DNA from: Poecilobothrus nobilitatus
Lineage: Eukaryota > Arthropoda > Insecta > Diptera > Dolichopodidae
Direction of reading: 5' to 3'
Assembly: GCA_947095535.1 (NCBI GenBank)
Contig: OX352772.1
Location: 250,098,901-250,162,900, forward strand
DNA: 64,000 nt
The notes beneath the pieces are model-generated. The model did not search any database and was not told the origin of the DNA. It saw only the letters and a list, made by a program, of their open reading frames with translations. A program made the translations under genes and the position numbers. Shown piece by piece: positions 42,537 to 53,555 of the stretch (position 1 is the stretch's first letter; each line of letters starts with the position of its first letter).

Positions 42537-42553
42537 GGCGCAGTCGGTAGGAT
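42536..42553 (+). promoter_or_regulatory. Primer-binding site, tRNA-Ser type
   Basis: TGGCGCAGTCGGTAGGAT starts at the LTR edge. It is complementary to the 3' end of a tRNA-Ser (…GACTGCG plus CCA), the primer used by 17.6/297-group Gypsy elements. Confidence 0.8.
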
Positions 42554-42635
42554 TTGCTATCCAAAGATAGTAAATCTTGTGATACGAACCGTAAATTGAA
42601 ATATTTAAATACGTATTTAATAATAAGAATTCAGT

Positions 42636-42836
42636 ATGGTTGCACCAACGTTAAAAGATTTACGAAAAGTTACAGTATGTCAATTAAAATCACAATTTGA
42701 AGGATTAAATGTTGCAAAATTGCATCCTGCTCAAAATGGTGAAGTAAAGCCATTATCAGATAAAAAACAATTGAGCAAGAAATGGGAAATTTATATTTCA
42801 CCAATGGCATTGCGAATGTTAAGTGGAGCAAATTAA
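42636..42836 (+). CDS. Truncated gag N-terminus of the LTR element
   Basis: A 66-codon frame: MVAPTLKDLRKVTVCQLKSQ, then FEGLNVAKLHPAQNGEVKPL and a Trp-containing tail. The opening L-x-D-L-x-x-x-T-V-x-Q-L-K is like the first residues of Gypsy gag proteins. The reading continues weakly after the stop (TETPEKNPLPTNEIIEE). It lies ~100 bases after the primer-binding site, where gag starts. The short length means it cannot form a capsid; it may be kept because the region overlaps packaging signals. Confidence 0.55.
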   Translation: MVAPTLKDLRKVTVCQLKSQFEGLNVAKLHPAQNGEVKPLSDKKQLSKKWEIYISPMALRMLSGAN

Positions 42837-42839
42837 AAC

Positions 42840-43985
42840 AGAAACTCCAGAGAAAAATCCGTTGCCGACCAACGAAATTATTGAAGAATAAATAAGGTAT
42901 CAATTTTTTTAGAATAAACATGGTTTTATTTAAAACTTTTAAAATAATATAAAAGAAAATAAAATCTATTTTTTAATTATGTTATAAATTAGTTTTATAT
43001 AAATGAAATTTATATATTTATAAATATATGAAATAAATAAGTGATTTGCCAAAAACTTTGGCAAACCAATAATTATTAGATAAAAGAAATATTGTTGAAA
43101 ACTTTTTGCATATAGAATATATGTAAATCAAATTTTATTATTATTGGCTGTAAAAATAAAAATTTTATTATTTGTATAAATATTCTATACATTATTTTAG
43201 AATTAAATTTTTCCTTTGAAATAGATCTTAAGATATATTTCAATGCTTTGAATAATTTAATAAATTATCCTATTTTTTAAATAAAAAGTTTAATTTAATC
43301 CAAAGCCTTATTCTGAAGAATAAAGCAAAAACATGTTCAAAGTATAAAAAGCCAAAATATAAATTCGACGTAACTCTTAAGAGAACGTCTTTTACAAAAT
43401 TTATTTACAACATTATTCCTTTACTCTAAGCTTAAAAAACAAAAAAAAAATCAAAATAAATATTATGTAACTCTTAAGAGAACATAATTTAATTTTAAAG
43501 CAAAAATATAAAATTTAAATTCATATTTATTACAAGTACAATTTTTTTTTGTTCTATAAGAAAAAAAAATATGTATTAGGTAATACGTATATAATATCAT
43601 AATGTAGGTATAAGTATGTAATTGCAAAAATATAAAACAAAAAAAAAAAAAAATAATTTAAACAATAAAGAATATTGCACTTGGTTTGAAAAATAAAATA
43701 AAATTATGTATGTTGCTATATTAAAAGTAACAAATTGAAATTTAAAACCAAAAAAAAAAAAAAAAAATTTTTAATTATATAACAATTTTTACACTTTGTA
43801 ATATTTATTAGATCTATTAGATTTGTATATTTATTACTAAGTTATATGAATTCAAAAATGTATATTGAAAAAATTAAGAATAAAACTAAAAATTAAGTAA
43901 AATTTTTATAATGATGTTCCCTATCTTTGAATTGTAAGAATGTTAATATAAATAATCATAATTTGAACTCAGGAGTGTTTCAAAC
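42840..43985. other. Non-coding interior of LTR element
   Basis: About 1.1 kb with no reading frame. GTAACTCTTAAGAGAAC occurs twice (43370 and 43468), each containing the palindrome CTCTTAAGAG. Long A-runs at ~43440, 43640 and 43750. Confidence 0.7.
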
Positions 43986-43998
43986 TTAAGAGGGGAGG
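43986..43998 (+). promoter_or_regulatory. Polypurine tract
   Basis: AAGAGGGGAGG directly before the 3' LTR; it would prime plus-strand DNA synthesis. Confidence 0.85.
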
Positions 43999-44414
43999 AG
44001 TTACATAATATTATGTTGACATAATGTAGCATGAGATATGTGTTGCTATAAAGTAGCATGATACATCATGTTGACACAACTTAATATAATGTTGCATGGT
44101 ATTGTGTTGGCATAATATTATAGTAGCTCATTCATCTTTTTTTGTTTTAAGCATTTTTATATTTTAACAATAACAGGAAATGCATTTAGCATTCCTGATT
44201 AGTTGATTTTATAAATTTTAAAAAACAACATTATTTTTTTGATGATCTTAGCACTAAGTTAATTTAAGCATATTAATATATAAGTATAACTTTGTCAAAT
44301 AAAATTCAGTCTTAAGACCGTTTTCAAACTATAAAGTTGAAAATTTAAAAATAAAATTTAAATACAAATTTAAATTTCTGCGTTTAATTTTTACAAAAAT
44401 TAAAACTCATAATT
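43999..44414 (+). repeat. 3' LTR
   Basis: Same length and, by eye, a single-base difference from the 5' LTR. Followed by CGCA (44415-44418). Confidence 0.9.
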
Positions 44415-44499
44415 CGCATACAACCTAACTTAAAACATAAACCAAAACAATCAAAACAAGTTCTGACCTACTAACCAATCATGACCTACATTAAAGTAG

Positions 44500-46440
44500 C
44501 AGTATATATGGGTGCTACAATTGCTTTCGGCTACCATTTCGAGTCAACATAGAAGTTTTCCAGAAATATAACAGTTTACCCGAAGTTTTCCAGAAATATA
44601 ACACCGAAAATTTCAAAGATATTAAACGAGTCATAATATATGGATGACGTGGTAATTGCAGCTGAAACAGTAAAAGAATATGACGAGATATTAATAAAAG
44701 CAGCGGAACAGGCTCAAGAAAAAAATATAAAGTTTAATTTAGAAAAATGACAATATAAAAAAGCTAAAATTGAATATTTGGGATATGTAATATCAACCAA
44801 TGGAATTAAAAAATAAAGAATTTGCTTGGTTAGAACCACATACGAAATGTCTTGAAATAATTAAGACACTAATTGTTAATGCTGAAGCATTAAAACCATT
44901 AGATCCCAAATTAAAGCTAACTATTCAATGTGATGCATCAAAAGATGGCCTCGGATGTTTCTTAATGCAGGAAAATAGAAAAGTCGTTTAATTGACACTG
45001 AGAAAAATTATGATGCACAGATAGAAAGAGAATTACTTGCTGTTGTATTTGCTTGCTCCAAATTTTACAAATTTATTTGTGGTAAAAGAATTGAAATAGT
45101 AACCGATCATAATCCATTACTAGGAATAATGAACAAAGAAATTGGAAAAATTGTAAGTTCCCGATTACAAAGAATGAGGATAAGACTACTAGAATATAGC
45201 TTAAATTTTATATACAAACCTGGAAAAGAACTCTATGTTGCAGACTACTTATCGAGGTATTATGATAAAGTTAAAGATTTGGCTGAATATGTGATTTAGA
45301 TGAGATGATGAATTAAAAAACAAAGAATTTGCTTGGTTAGAACCACATACGAAATGTCTTGAATTAATTAAGACTCTAATTGTTAATGCTGAAGCATTAA
45401 AACCATTAGATCCCAAATTAAAGCTAACTATTCAATGTGATGCATCAAAAGATGGCCTCGGATGTTTCTTAATGCAGGAAAATAGAAAAGTCGTTTAATT
45501 GGCACTGAGAAAAATTATGATGCACAGATAGAAAGAGAATTACTTGCTGTTGTATTTGCTTGCTCCAAATTTTACAAATTTATTTGTGGTAAAAGAATTG
45601 AAATAGTAACCGATCATAATCCATTATTAGGAATAATGAACAAAGAAATTGGAAAAATTGTAAGTTCCCGATTACAAAGAATGAGGATAAGACTACTAAA
45701 ATATAGCTTAAATTTTATATACAAACCTGGAAAAGAACTCTATGTTGCAGACTACTTATCGAGGTATTATGGTAAAGTTAAAGATTTGGCTGAATATGTG
45801 ATTTATATGAGATGGTTCATTCGATTAATATAAGCGATGAGAAGAAAAAACGATTCCAATTTGAAAATGAAAAAGATCCTGTATTAAAAAAATTAAAAGA
45901 TATTGTTAAAAATGGTTGGCATAGCAGTAAGAAGAATATTGATGAAGAAATAAAAGTATATTTTAAATTTAAAGATGAGATTGAACTAGAAGATTACATT
46001 TTGTTTCTCAATGAAAGAATTATGGTTCCATTGATAATGAAACATGAAATTTTGGAAAAATTGCATCAGTCACACTTAGGGATACAGAAGACAAACAAAA
46101 GTGCACGTAGTACTGTATATTGGTCAGCAATAAATGAAAATATAGAAACACAAATTACGAATTGCCCTACGTGCCAGAAATTCTGAAATGCAAATCAAAA
46201 AGACAAATTAATACATCACAATATTTTGCAAAATAAGCTTGAACTTCATGGAACATAGTAAAATAATTACCTAATTGTAACTGATTTTTATTCAAAATAC
46301 ATAGATGCAATAAGAGTTTATAGCAAAACAGCCAATGTTGTAATTAGTACACTTAAATCATTATTTATTGCTCATGGAATACCAAGAGATTACCAAGACC
46401 GTACTACGCAAAAGCAAATGTTATAGCTAAAAGATCAGTA
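44500..46440 (+). mobile_element. Ty3/Gypsy pol fragment, unit 2, with internal tandem duplication
   Basis: Begins within the RT at YMGATIAFG-like sequence; an extra copy of AGTTTTCCAGAAATATAACA lies at 44551-44590. MDDVVIAAET follows at ~44641. RNase H: QCDASKDGLGCFLMQ (44931-44972) and again at 45441-45482. 44803-45309 and 45310-45816 are a direct duplication of 507 bases covering RNase H. The integrase zinc domain is at 45812-46186 (HEILEKLHQSHLG, CPTCQKF). The core is deleted between PRDYQ and YYAKANVIAKRS (~46390-46440). The 5' part of the RT (LDLKDGYWQI) present in units 1 and 3 is missing. Confidence 0.85.
44803..45816 (+). repeat. Direct tandem duplication (507 bp) inside unit 2 Gypsy fragment
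   Basis: Both copies start AATTAAAAAA-AAAGAATTTGC and end before a TGAGATG. The copies differ at only a few bases (ATAATTAAGACA versus TTAATTAAGACT), so the event is recent. Confidence 0.9.
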
Positions 46441-46595
46441 CAAACAGTAAAGAACATGATACTACTTTTTTATTTATTTTTGAACTTTTAACTTCAAACT
46501 TGATTTTATACTAAGATATATATTTTATTTACAATGTTTTAATTTATAAAAATAAAATTAAAAATTATTTTCACTAAAGTTTTAATAAATTATAT
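46441..46595. other. AT-rich Gypsy/Penelope junction, unit 2
   Basis: Nothing coding; shared with the other units. Confidence 0.6.
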
Positions 46596-48237
46596 AACAA
46601 AAAATCGATTATTTATAAAAATTTTTTATTAATTATTTAGCATGCATTTCGAAGCTTATGCGCATCATCATCAGCTGTGACTAAACGAATATATATGCAA
46701 TAGAAATTAATTAAACTATTGAAAGTTAAATGTAACAAACATAAAAATAAAAATAAAATGTCAAATATGAAAGTTCATATTAATTTTAAAAAAATTAAAA
46801 TTAAAAATTTAGCCAAATTAAATATAAAATTTTTTTTTTTTAATTTAAATTAAAATTATAATCAAATTTAAAATTAAGTTACATTAACTAAAATAATTAA
46901 AACTGAAATAAAATTAAATAAAATTGTCTAAAAGTGTATTTGTAAAAATAAAAATAAAATGTCAGCATGAAAGTTCCATATTGATTTTAAAAAATTAAAA
47001 TTAAAAATTTTATCTAAATTAAAGGTAAAATTTTTTTTTTTTTTTAAATTAAATAAAAATTAAAGTCAAAATTTTAAATTAAATTAAATTAAATTAACTA
47101 CATAAAATAATTAAAATTAAAATTAAATTAAATAAAATTGTCTAAAAGTAAAATTATTGTAAAATTAACAAAACAAAATAAATTTTTATTTTTTTTTTTT
47201 AAAAATAAACAAATACCAAATTAACATAATTTGAATAACGAAGAAGAAATTTGTCTCAATTCACTATTCATTATTTTTTCTTTATTTTTGTATATTAATG
47301 AGCTTTCCCAGGTGTCAAGTTCTGATTTATTGTTTGTTATTTTTATTAATTTTAAATTGTTGTTGGAAAAATTAAAATGGTTGTTATTTAAAGCATGTTG
47401 TGCTAGAGCTGATTTGTCAGGTTTATTGAATTTAATATGTGATAGGTGTTCTTTGAAACGTTTTGAAATTGCTCTTTTAATTTGTATTTCATTTCACAAT
47501 TACTACATTTAATTTCATAAATTCCAGATTTTTGGTGTTATTGAATTTTGTCTTTTGTTTGACCAAGGATATTTTTTAATTTGTTATCATTTCCGCATAC
47601 TATATCTAATTTATGTTTTTTAAAAATTATTTTTATGTTGTCTATTAGTTCTGATGAATATGTTGTCTATTAATTCTTATGTTTCTTTTAGTTATTTCGC
47701 TATTTTTAAATAATGTACTTAAAGTATTCATTATCATATTTCTTAAATGTTTCTTTATAAAAATGTCTATAATGTTTGGATTATACCCATTTATCTCTGC
47801 AACTTTTTTACAATATTCTTTCTCTTTTATGAAGTTTGACATTGAAAGGGGAAGCTTACACATTCTATAAACTAAGATGTGAAAAATAGCCATCTTGATG
47901 TATCTCAAAGTGTGCGTCGGTTTCCTGTAAATATCTATTTTCCATTTGCTAGTTTTTCTTTTTATAAGTAAGAAATTAATCTTATTGTTCTTTTCCTCTT
48001 CCATTGTGAATTTAATTGTTGGATATTGACTATTTATTATTTCTAAAATTTTATCTATATCATTTTTCTTTATTATTGCGAAAACATCGTATACGTATCT
48101 TATCTATCACTTAAGTTCGATTCAATAAGCTAATTTTTTTAAACATTCTAGAGCTTCTGTTATAGGAATATTAGCATATAATGCTTCTACATCGAATGAG
48201 ACAATTATTTCACCTTCTTCATAGTCATATGTTTAAT
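46596..48237 (-). mobile_element. Penelope-like element, unit 2: RT and GIY-YIG endonuclease
   Basis: Minus strand. RT: SFDVEALYANIPITEALE (~48160-48200), RYVYDVFAIIKKN (~48090; unit 1 has YVDD, so a catalytic Asp is lost), TMEEEKNNKINFLLI (~47990), DIYRKPTHTLRYIKM (~47930), KVAEINGYNPNIIDIFIKKH (~47790). The endonuclease lies at ~47225-47580: KSGIYEIKCSNCEMKY is the GIY half; the YIGQT half is lost by a short deletion, then KRAISKRFKEHLSHI, ALAQHALNNNHFNFS and TWESSLIY follow. A long AT-rich 3' region (46700-47220) and a hammerhead-like core (46640-46690) come after. RT nucleotides end abruptly at ~48237, where LINE begins. Confidence 0.85.
46640..46690 (-). ncRNA. Hammerhead-ribozyme-like core, unit 2
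   Basis: Minus strand: CTGATGA (46668-46674), then GATGC-GCATAA-GCTTC as a possible stem with one U-U mismatch, then GAAA (46647-46650). TTTAG upstream and CTAAA downstream could pair. An extra base between CTGATGA and the stem departs from the consensus. Confidence 0.3.
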
Positions 48238-49430
48238 TTTCTTTAGTCGCTCTTTATGTTAGAAATGATGTCGCTTACAGCGTTTTTCACAAATATAAGT
48301 GTTCCAACCAAATATTCCACTACCTTTGGATAAAAATCATTGTTACTAGGCACGTCATTCATTTATGTTACTTATACAGGTTACAAACTCTAGTGAACTG
48401 GTGTCTATTTCGGAGATTAAAAGTCGCACCAACCAGATTAATGAAATTTTGGAATAAATCCAGAATCTGAAATTGTGATTTCAATATCCATAATAGAAAA
48501 TGGCTCCACTACTCCAATGACAATTCTCCCAGTCAAAACTTAATTGGGAAACAAGTTGGGCTTTTCGCTTCATTATTCCATCTTACTCAACTTGTTCAAA
48601 ATCTCACTAGAATTCGCGACCGTGTAGACCAGGTTGGTCATTTTCTGGACCTGTTTCTTACTCCACATCCTGAGAAATATAAGGTCTCAGTTAGCTCTCC
48701 TCTTGGTTATTCGGACCACTGCTTGAGTAATACTAGCTTCGACCTTAGCACACAGACCAGTCAAAGACTTGTCCCCAAAAAAATAGTATGGCGTTATATC
48801 CATGCTAACTGGGAAAGTTTCAATGAATTTTTTAAAGCTTTTGATTGGTCTTTGTGTTTTAGTAACAACAGAAATATTGACTTTGTAACCAATGCGATTA
48901 GTGAAATAATTTTTCTATGGATGAGAGCCTACATATCTCATTCTAAGAAAAGCATTAAAACGCCACCCAAATCTTGGTTTAACCGCATTTGTGCAAATGT
49001 AATATCTAAAAAGGAGGAAGCTAATGCAATATCTAAAGCTTCTGAAATATTTACAGAACAAAGGATTAATTCATGATCGTCAATATGGGTTCCGAACCCT
49101 GTGAAAAAACTGTCAAAGATTCAACATCAGCCTCCACCATAAGGGAGAATCTGATGTTGTCGCTTTGAATATTTCTAAAGCTTTTGACCGAGTTTGGGAT
49201 GATGCTTTAATTGTTAAATGCAAAGCAATGTACCTCAGTGGTGTATTTGTTAAATGGATTGGAGATTTTCTTTTCAATCGTTCGATTCGTGTTTTGGTTG
49301 ATGGTTATTCTTCAGACTAATTCAAAATTAATGCTGGTGTCTCGCAAGGATCTGTTCTCTCCCCGACACTTTTTCTAATATTTATAAACGATATTTTAAG
49401 CATAACCTTCTATCCAATACATACATAACA
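48238..49430 (+). pseudogene. Jockey-like LINE fragment a, unit 2 (endonuclease end, linker, RT)
   Basis: RNDVAYSVFHKYK (~48260), LVQNLTRIRDRVDQVGHFLD (~48590), SVSSPLGYSDHC (~48690-48722), then frame 48723-49076 RYIHANWESFNEFFKAFDWS, PPKSWFNRICANVISK. A deletion joins the linker straight to the middle of the RT (AISKASEIFTEQRINS where unit 1 reads ...KYLHNKGLIHN). RT blocks follow: NISKAFDRVWDDALI, INAGVSQGSVLSPTLFLIF. It ends at ~49430 before FADD. The same linker/RT deletion occurs in unit 4. Confidence 0.8.
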
Positions 49431-49436
49431 TACATA

Positions 49437-50100
49437 TTTAACCGCATTTGTGCAAATGCAATATCTAAAAAAGTAGAAGCTTTTGAAATTTACAAGAGTG
49501 ATAAGACTGAAGCTAATAGGGCGAGCTATATCGCGGTTATAAACTGGTGTAGGAGAGTTATCAACAAGCAAAAGCACAACAGACAACAGACGTTGAGAAG
49601 ACAACTTTTGCATCTTCCTAAAAATAACGAATCCTCTTGGACCTTTGCTAAGAGCCTTAACGCTAAAAGTGACGGTTCTTCGTCCTCGCCTTTGGTTGAT
49701 AACAATGACGAAATTGTTTCCGATCCCAAAGAAAAAGCAGATTTATTCAATCCTACTTTAACTTTGCAAGGGGAAGTTTCGTAACATGCGGGTGAGCTCA
49801 ACAACTTGGACATGTAGCTAAATCAAAAATTAAGTTGGTCCAATCATATTTTTGGTATAGCTAAAGATGCAGCTAGGTGTATGGGTTTCCAGTATCGTTG
49901 CAAAACCTTCTTTTCATCTTCTGATCTCCTTAATATCTATAAGACATATATAAGACCAAATATGGAGTACAATGCAGATATTTGGGCAGGAGCCTAAAAA
50001 ACGGCATTGGGATTTGTCGATAAAGTACAAAATAGAGCAATTCGTCTAATAAACGATCCCCATTCGTCTAATAAACCATCCCCATTCGTTTAATAAACGA
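49437..50100 (+). pseudogene. Jockey-like LINE fragment b, unit 2 (linker joined to 3' end)
   Basis: Linker restarts: NRICANAISKKVEAFEIYKS (the uninterrupted sequence corresponding to the TIR-element insertion in unit 1), PKNNESSWTFAKSLNAK, DPKEKADLF. It then jumps at ~49748 to the 3' tail (LTLQGEVS, MEYNADIWAGA, KVQNRAIRLINDP). So the RT is deleted in this piece while fragment a carries it: order is scrambled relative to a normal LINE. Confidence 0.8.
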
Positions 50101-51770
50101 TTTTAATTTTACGGTAGCCATTATCATGGACATCCAAAATGTTTAACAAACCAGAGGGATATACCATTACATGATAACTCTGGCGATACTTTGAATCTAC
50201 GATATGAAAAAACATTAATAAGATCAGAGTTTATAAAATCATGTGGATATAAAGTTATTGAGATGTGGGAATGTGAATTCCGGGAGCTAATGATACACAA
50301 TGAAAATATGAGATATTTAGAAAATTATTCATTAATTAATAAGGTTCCTTTAAATCCTCGTGATGCATTTTATGACGGAAGAAGGGGAAATACTTGCACA
50401 TATTATAAATGTAAACAAGGAGAAAAAATTAAATACATAGATGAATGTTCCTTATACCCATATGTTTGCAAACGAGGGAAATTTCCCATAAACCATCCTA
50501 AGATTTATGTTGGAGAAGATGCCTGCTCCAAGATAAACAGAATGACTATTGACTAAATGTATTATTAAATGTAAAATCTTACCACCAACAAATCTATTAC
50601 ACCCCGTGTTACCTGTCAAACAAATTAATAAATTGATGTTCTCAATTTATTACGTCATGTAACACTTGTAATACCTTGAAAATACTGTGAACATATAGAC
50701 GATGAAAGAGCATTAGTAGAAACTTGGGTAATTGATGAAATTAAAAGGAAATGAAAAAGAGAATAAGCTTTTAAATATGTATGAAGTTTGTGAATACAAA
50801 GCAGTAAAATATGACAATTGCAATGGTATTGATGGTTTATTCACTAAAATGATACACAAATTTATAAAGATTAAACAAGAAGCTTCTGGATGGCCAATAA
50901 AATGCCAAACTCAAAAAGAAAATGAAAAATATATTGATAGGTTTTTTGAAAAGGAGGAAATTAAATTAGAATGCGATAAAGTAGTTAATAACCTTGGTTT
51001 AGGATCTTTTGCTAAGATGATTTTACACTCATTCTGGGGAAAATTTGGGCAAAGGGAAAATCAACAACAAACCACCATTCTAAATCAATCTATTAAACTT
51101 TACGAGTTAATAACAAACCCCTCTATAGAAGTATGTCACATATTTCCAGTAAATGAAGAAAATATAGTGGTTAGCTGGAAATATAAAGAAGAAGCAGAAA
51201 CTTCTTTATCTACTGTCAATGTAAGTATCTCTGCTTATACCACAACACATGCTCGTCTTCAACTTTACAGTTATCTAGAGAAGATGGGTAGTAGGGTATT
51301 ATATTATGACACTGATTAAAGTGTTGTATATTAGCCGCGAGGGAGAATATGAACCAGAAATAGGTTAATTTATAGGAGACATGACAGATGAGTTAGAGTG
51401 TTATGGTATAGGAAGTTATATTACAGAATTTGTAAGTGGTGGTCCCAAGCACTATGCCTACAAAATTTACCGTACAAAAGATAATACAGAAAGAATTGTT
51501 TGTAAAGTTAAAGGATTCTCTTTTAGTTATGAAGCTTCTCTAAAAATTAATTTTAATAGCATAAAAGAAGCAGTTTTAAATTCATTGAATTGCAGACACA
51601 TACGTCATTTCAGAAAATATTCGTCGACATAAAAGTCATTATGTACTTATGATTCCCGAAATAAAAAATATCAACCAAAATCGGAAAAACGAAAATTTAA
51701 TGAAGATGGTAGTTCTTTACCGTATGGTTATACCGCATGGGCAGAAAAAAGCACATGTTGACAAGTAAAT
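50101..51770 (+). pseudogene. DNA polymerase B 3' half, unit 3
   Basis: YHGHPKCLTNQR opening; 50191-50556 WECEFRELM and YIDECSLYPYVCKRGKFP; 50732-51319 with ILHSFWGKFGQR; YYDTD then TAA (GATTAAAGTG at 51315); 51381-51632 C-terminus. Unit-specific changes include a stop at ~51366 (GGTTAATTT) and a deletion near 50670 removing NSCSEQKYQGK-like sequence. Otherwise it shares the lesions of units 2 and 4. Confidence 0.9.
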
Positions 51771-51864
51771 CAAAATGGTATTCATTCAAATTTGTACATT
51801 TTTAGTTGTATTGTAAAAATATTTGTTTGTATATTAATTTAAAATTTTTAAGAATTTAATAAAG

Positions 51865-51975
51865 ATTTTAATTAAATACATAGATAAATGTTCCTTATAC
51901 CCATATCTTTGCAAACAAGGGAAATTTCCAATAAACCATCCTAAGATTTATGTTGGAGAAGATGCAAAAGAGAAG
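51865..51975 (+). repeat. Ectopic motif A segment, unit 3
   Basis: Same displaced KYIDKCSLYPYLCKQGKFP patch as in units 2 and 4, again about 1.45 kb after the normal motif A. Confidence 0.85.
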
Positions 51976-53555
51976 AAACAAAAAAAAAATTCCACATGTA
52001 AAAGTAGATGTTATTTACATAAACATATAAACTAAGTATATACAGTTCTATACTTTCAATTTCTTTTATGATCATTGCATTTATCAGAATTTTAATAAAT
52101 TCACAATAAATTCTTGTTATTACTTGAATATTGTAATTTTTTAAAACCAGGAACTATACTATCATAGAATCATTCAACTTTTACATTATATTCTTTTTAT
52201 ATCAATCACTTGCTTTGATTAGATAACTAGTGATTTGTATACTCGTATATTAATTTAACAATAACAAAAAAAAATTTTAATTTTTTTTTTAGTTTAAAAC
52301 TAGAAATTTTTGAATTATTTTTTATTCCATACAAAAACAAAAAAAAAAAATAAACATAAACGCAGACCAAGAGTAAAGAGTATATCTTTAGTTTAGCCAG
52401 TTCCATATTTTTGATTTGCTGTTTGTTTTCTTTTTATTCATATTTTTTAAACATTCTTAATTAAAAAATAAAAACATATCTTACACGACATGCAGTCAGT
52501 TAATAAATAACTTTCGTTTTCTCTTTTCTTCTATAAAATCTTAAAGTAGAAAAACATAAATATGTATCTATTCAGAAGAGACCACATTTTTTTACAAGCA
52601 TGCTATTATAAAGAACAAGTTTTTTTTTTATTTTCATTTTCTTCAAATGCAAAATTTTTTTCTTATCAATTTTAAAGATGCTTTTACTACTTTTATATGT
52701 AAACCTAGTATTTAATCTTCAGTTATATAATTTTGTTTATTAAGGGCCGACCCTACTTTTAATAGCTTAACACTTGACTTCCTTCCATACAACCATTTGG
52801 AACTTATAAGTTAACAACCCACACATAGAACCTAACGTAAAACCTCAACCAAAATAAATGTGCGGCTTATAGTAACCAAGATACATAAAATCATTTGTTC
52901 AGTTCATTAACCCTGCCTGACAACTTACACAATATCAACAACCTTCACTTCCTACTATAAAACTATTTGGAAATTATAAGTTAACAACCTACGCATACAA
53001 CTAACTTAAAACCTACACTAAAACAATCAAAACAAGTGCTGACCTACTAACCAATCATGACCTACACTAAACTCATAAATCAAAATGTAGGTCAGCATGT
53101 CGTGCGATATGGGTCAATTTTTTTCCCATCCTAAAGTGCAGAGTTAGCTGCTGTTAATTTATTACCTTTTTTGCAAACTAATTCTGTAGGTTAAGTCTGG
53201 AAATTAAAATTCTGCTAAAACATATGTAACTGAGCATTTACTTAAGAATTTATTTAAAATGAAAAAAAATGTTAAGGTCATTGAACCATGTGTATAATGG
53301 TGACCGCTTAAACGTAATTTATAAAAGCTGGGAATTTCCTTTGCGCAGATTCGATCGAGTGAAATGTAAAATAATGCGGCATAATTTAGAGTAGACTAGT
53401 TAAGTAATTAACAATTTCAATGGTAATAAAATGGGAATTAAACTTTTTGAATTTAAAATAATTGTGTTTTTTTAAATAAAAAAAAGAGTAAAAATTTTGA
53501 AAATTAAAAGTGAACATTAGTTTTGCTAAAACATTAAAACATCATTATTAACAGA
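51976..53555. other. Unit 3 AT-rich spacer, longer than in units 2 and 4
   Basis: Shares the common spacer and the ~190-bp subrepeat. It holds the empty target of the LTR element (CCTACGCATACAAC at ~52988) and, from ~53050 on, about 480 bases not present in units 2 and 4. TGCTGACCTAC (53037-53047) and GTAGGTCAGCA (53087-53097) form a perfect 11-base inverted pair. No gene. Confidence 0.7.

Larger units (their letters stand above)
42121..44414 (+). mobile_element. Young non-autonomous LTR retrotransposon (Ty3/Gypsy, 17.6/297-like ends)
   Basis: Two LTRs of 416 bases (42121-42536 and 43999-44414), a primer-binding site, a short gag remnant, ~1.2 kb of non-coding AT-rich DNA and a polypurine tract. 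The LTRs begin AGTTACATAA and end CTCATAATT. I see one difference between them (GCATTTAA versus GCGTTTAA near the 3' end), implying recent insertion. There is no protease, RT or integrase, so it must be mobilised in trans. A 4-base CGCA target duplication flanks it, as expected for this lineage. Confidence 0.9.

Noticed and set aside
42670..42921. Minus-strand 83-codon ORF over the gag remnant
   Set aside because: It is antisense to the gag start and has no features of its own.
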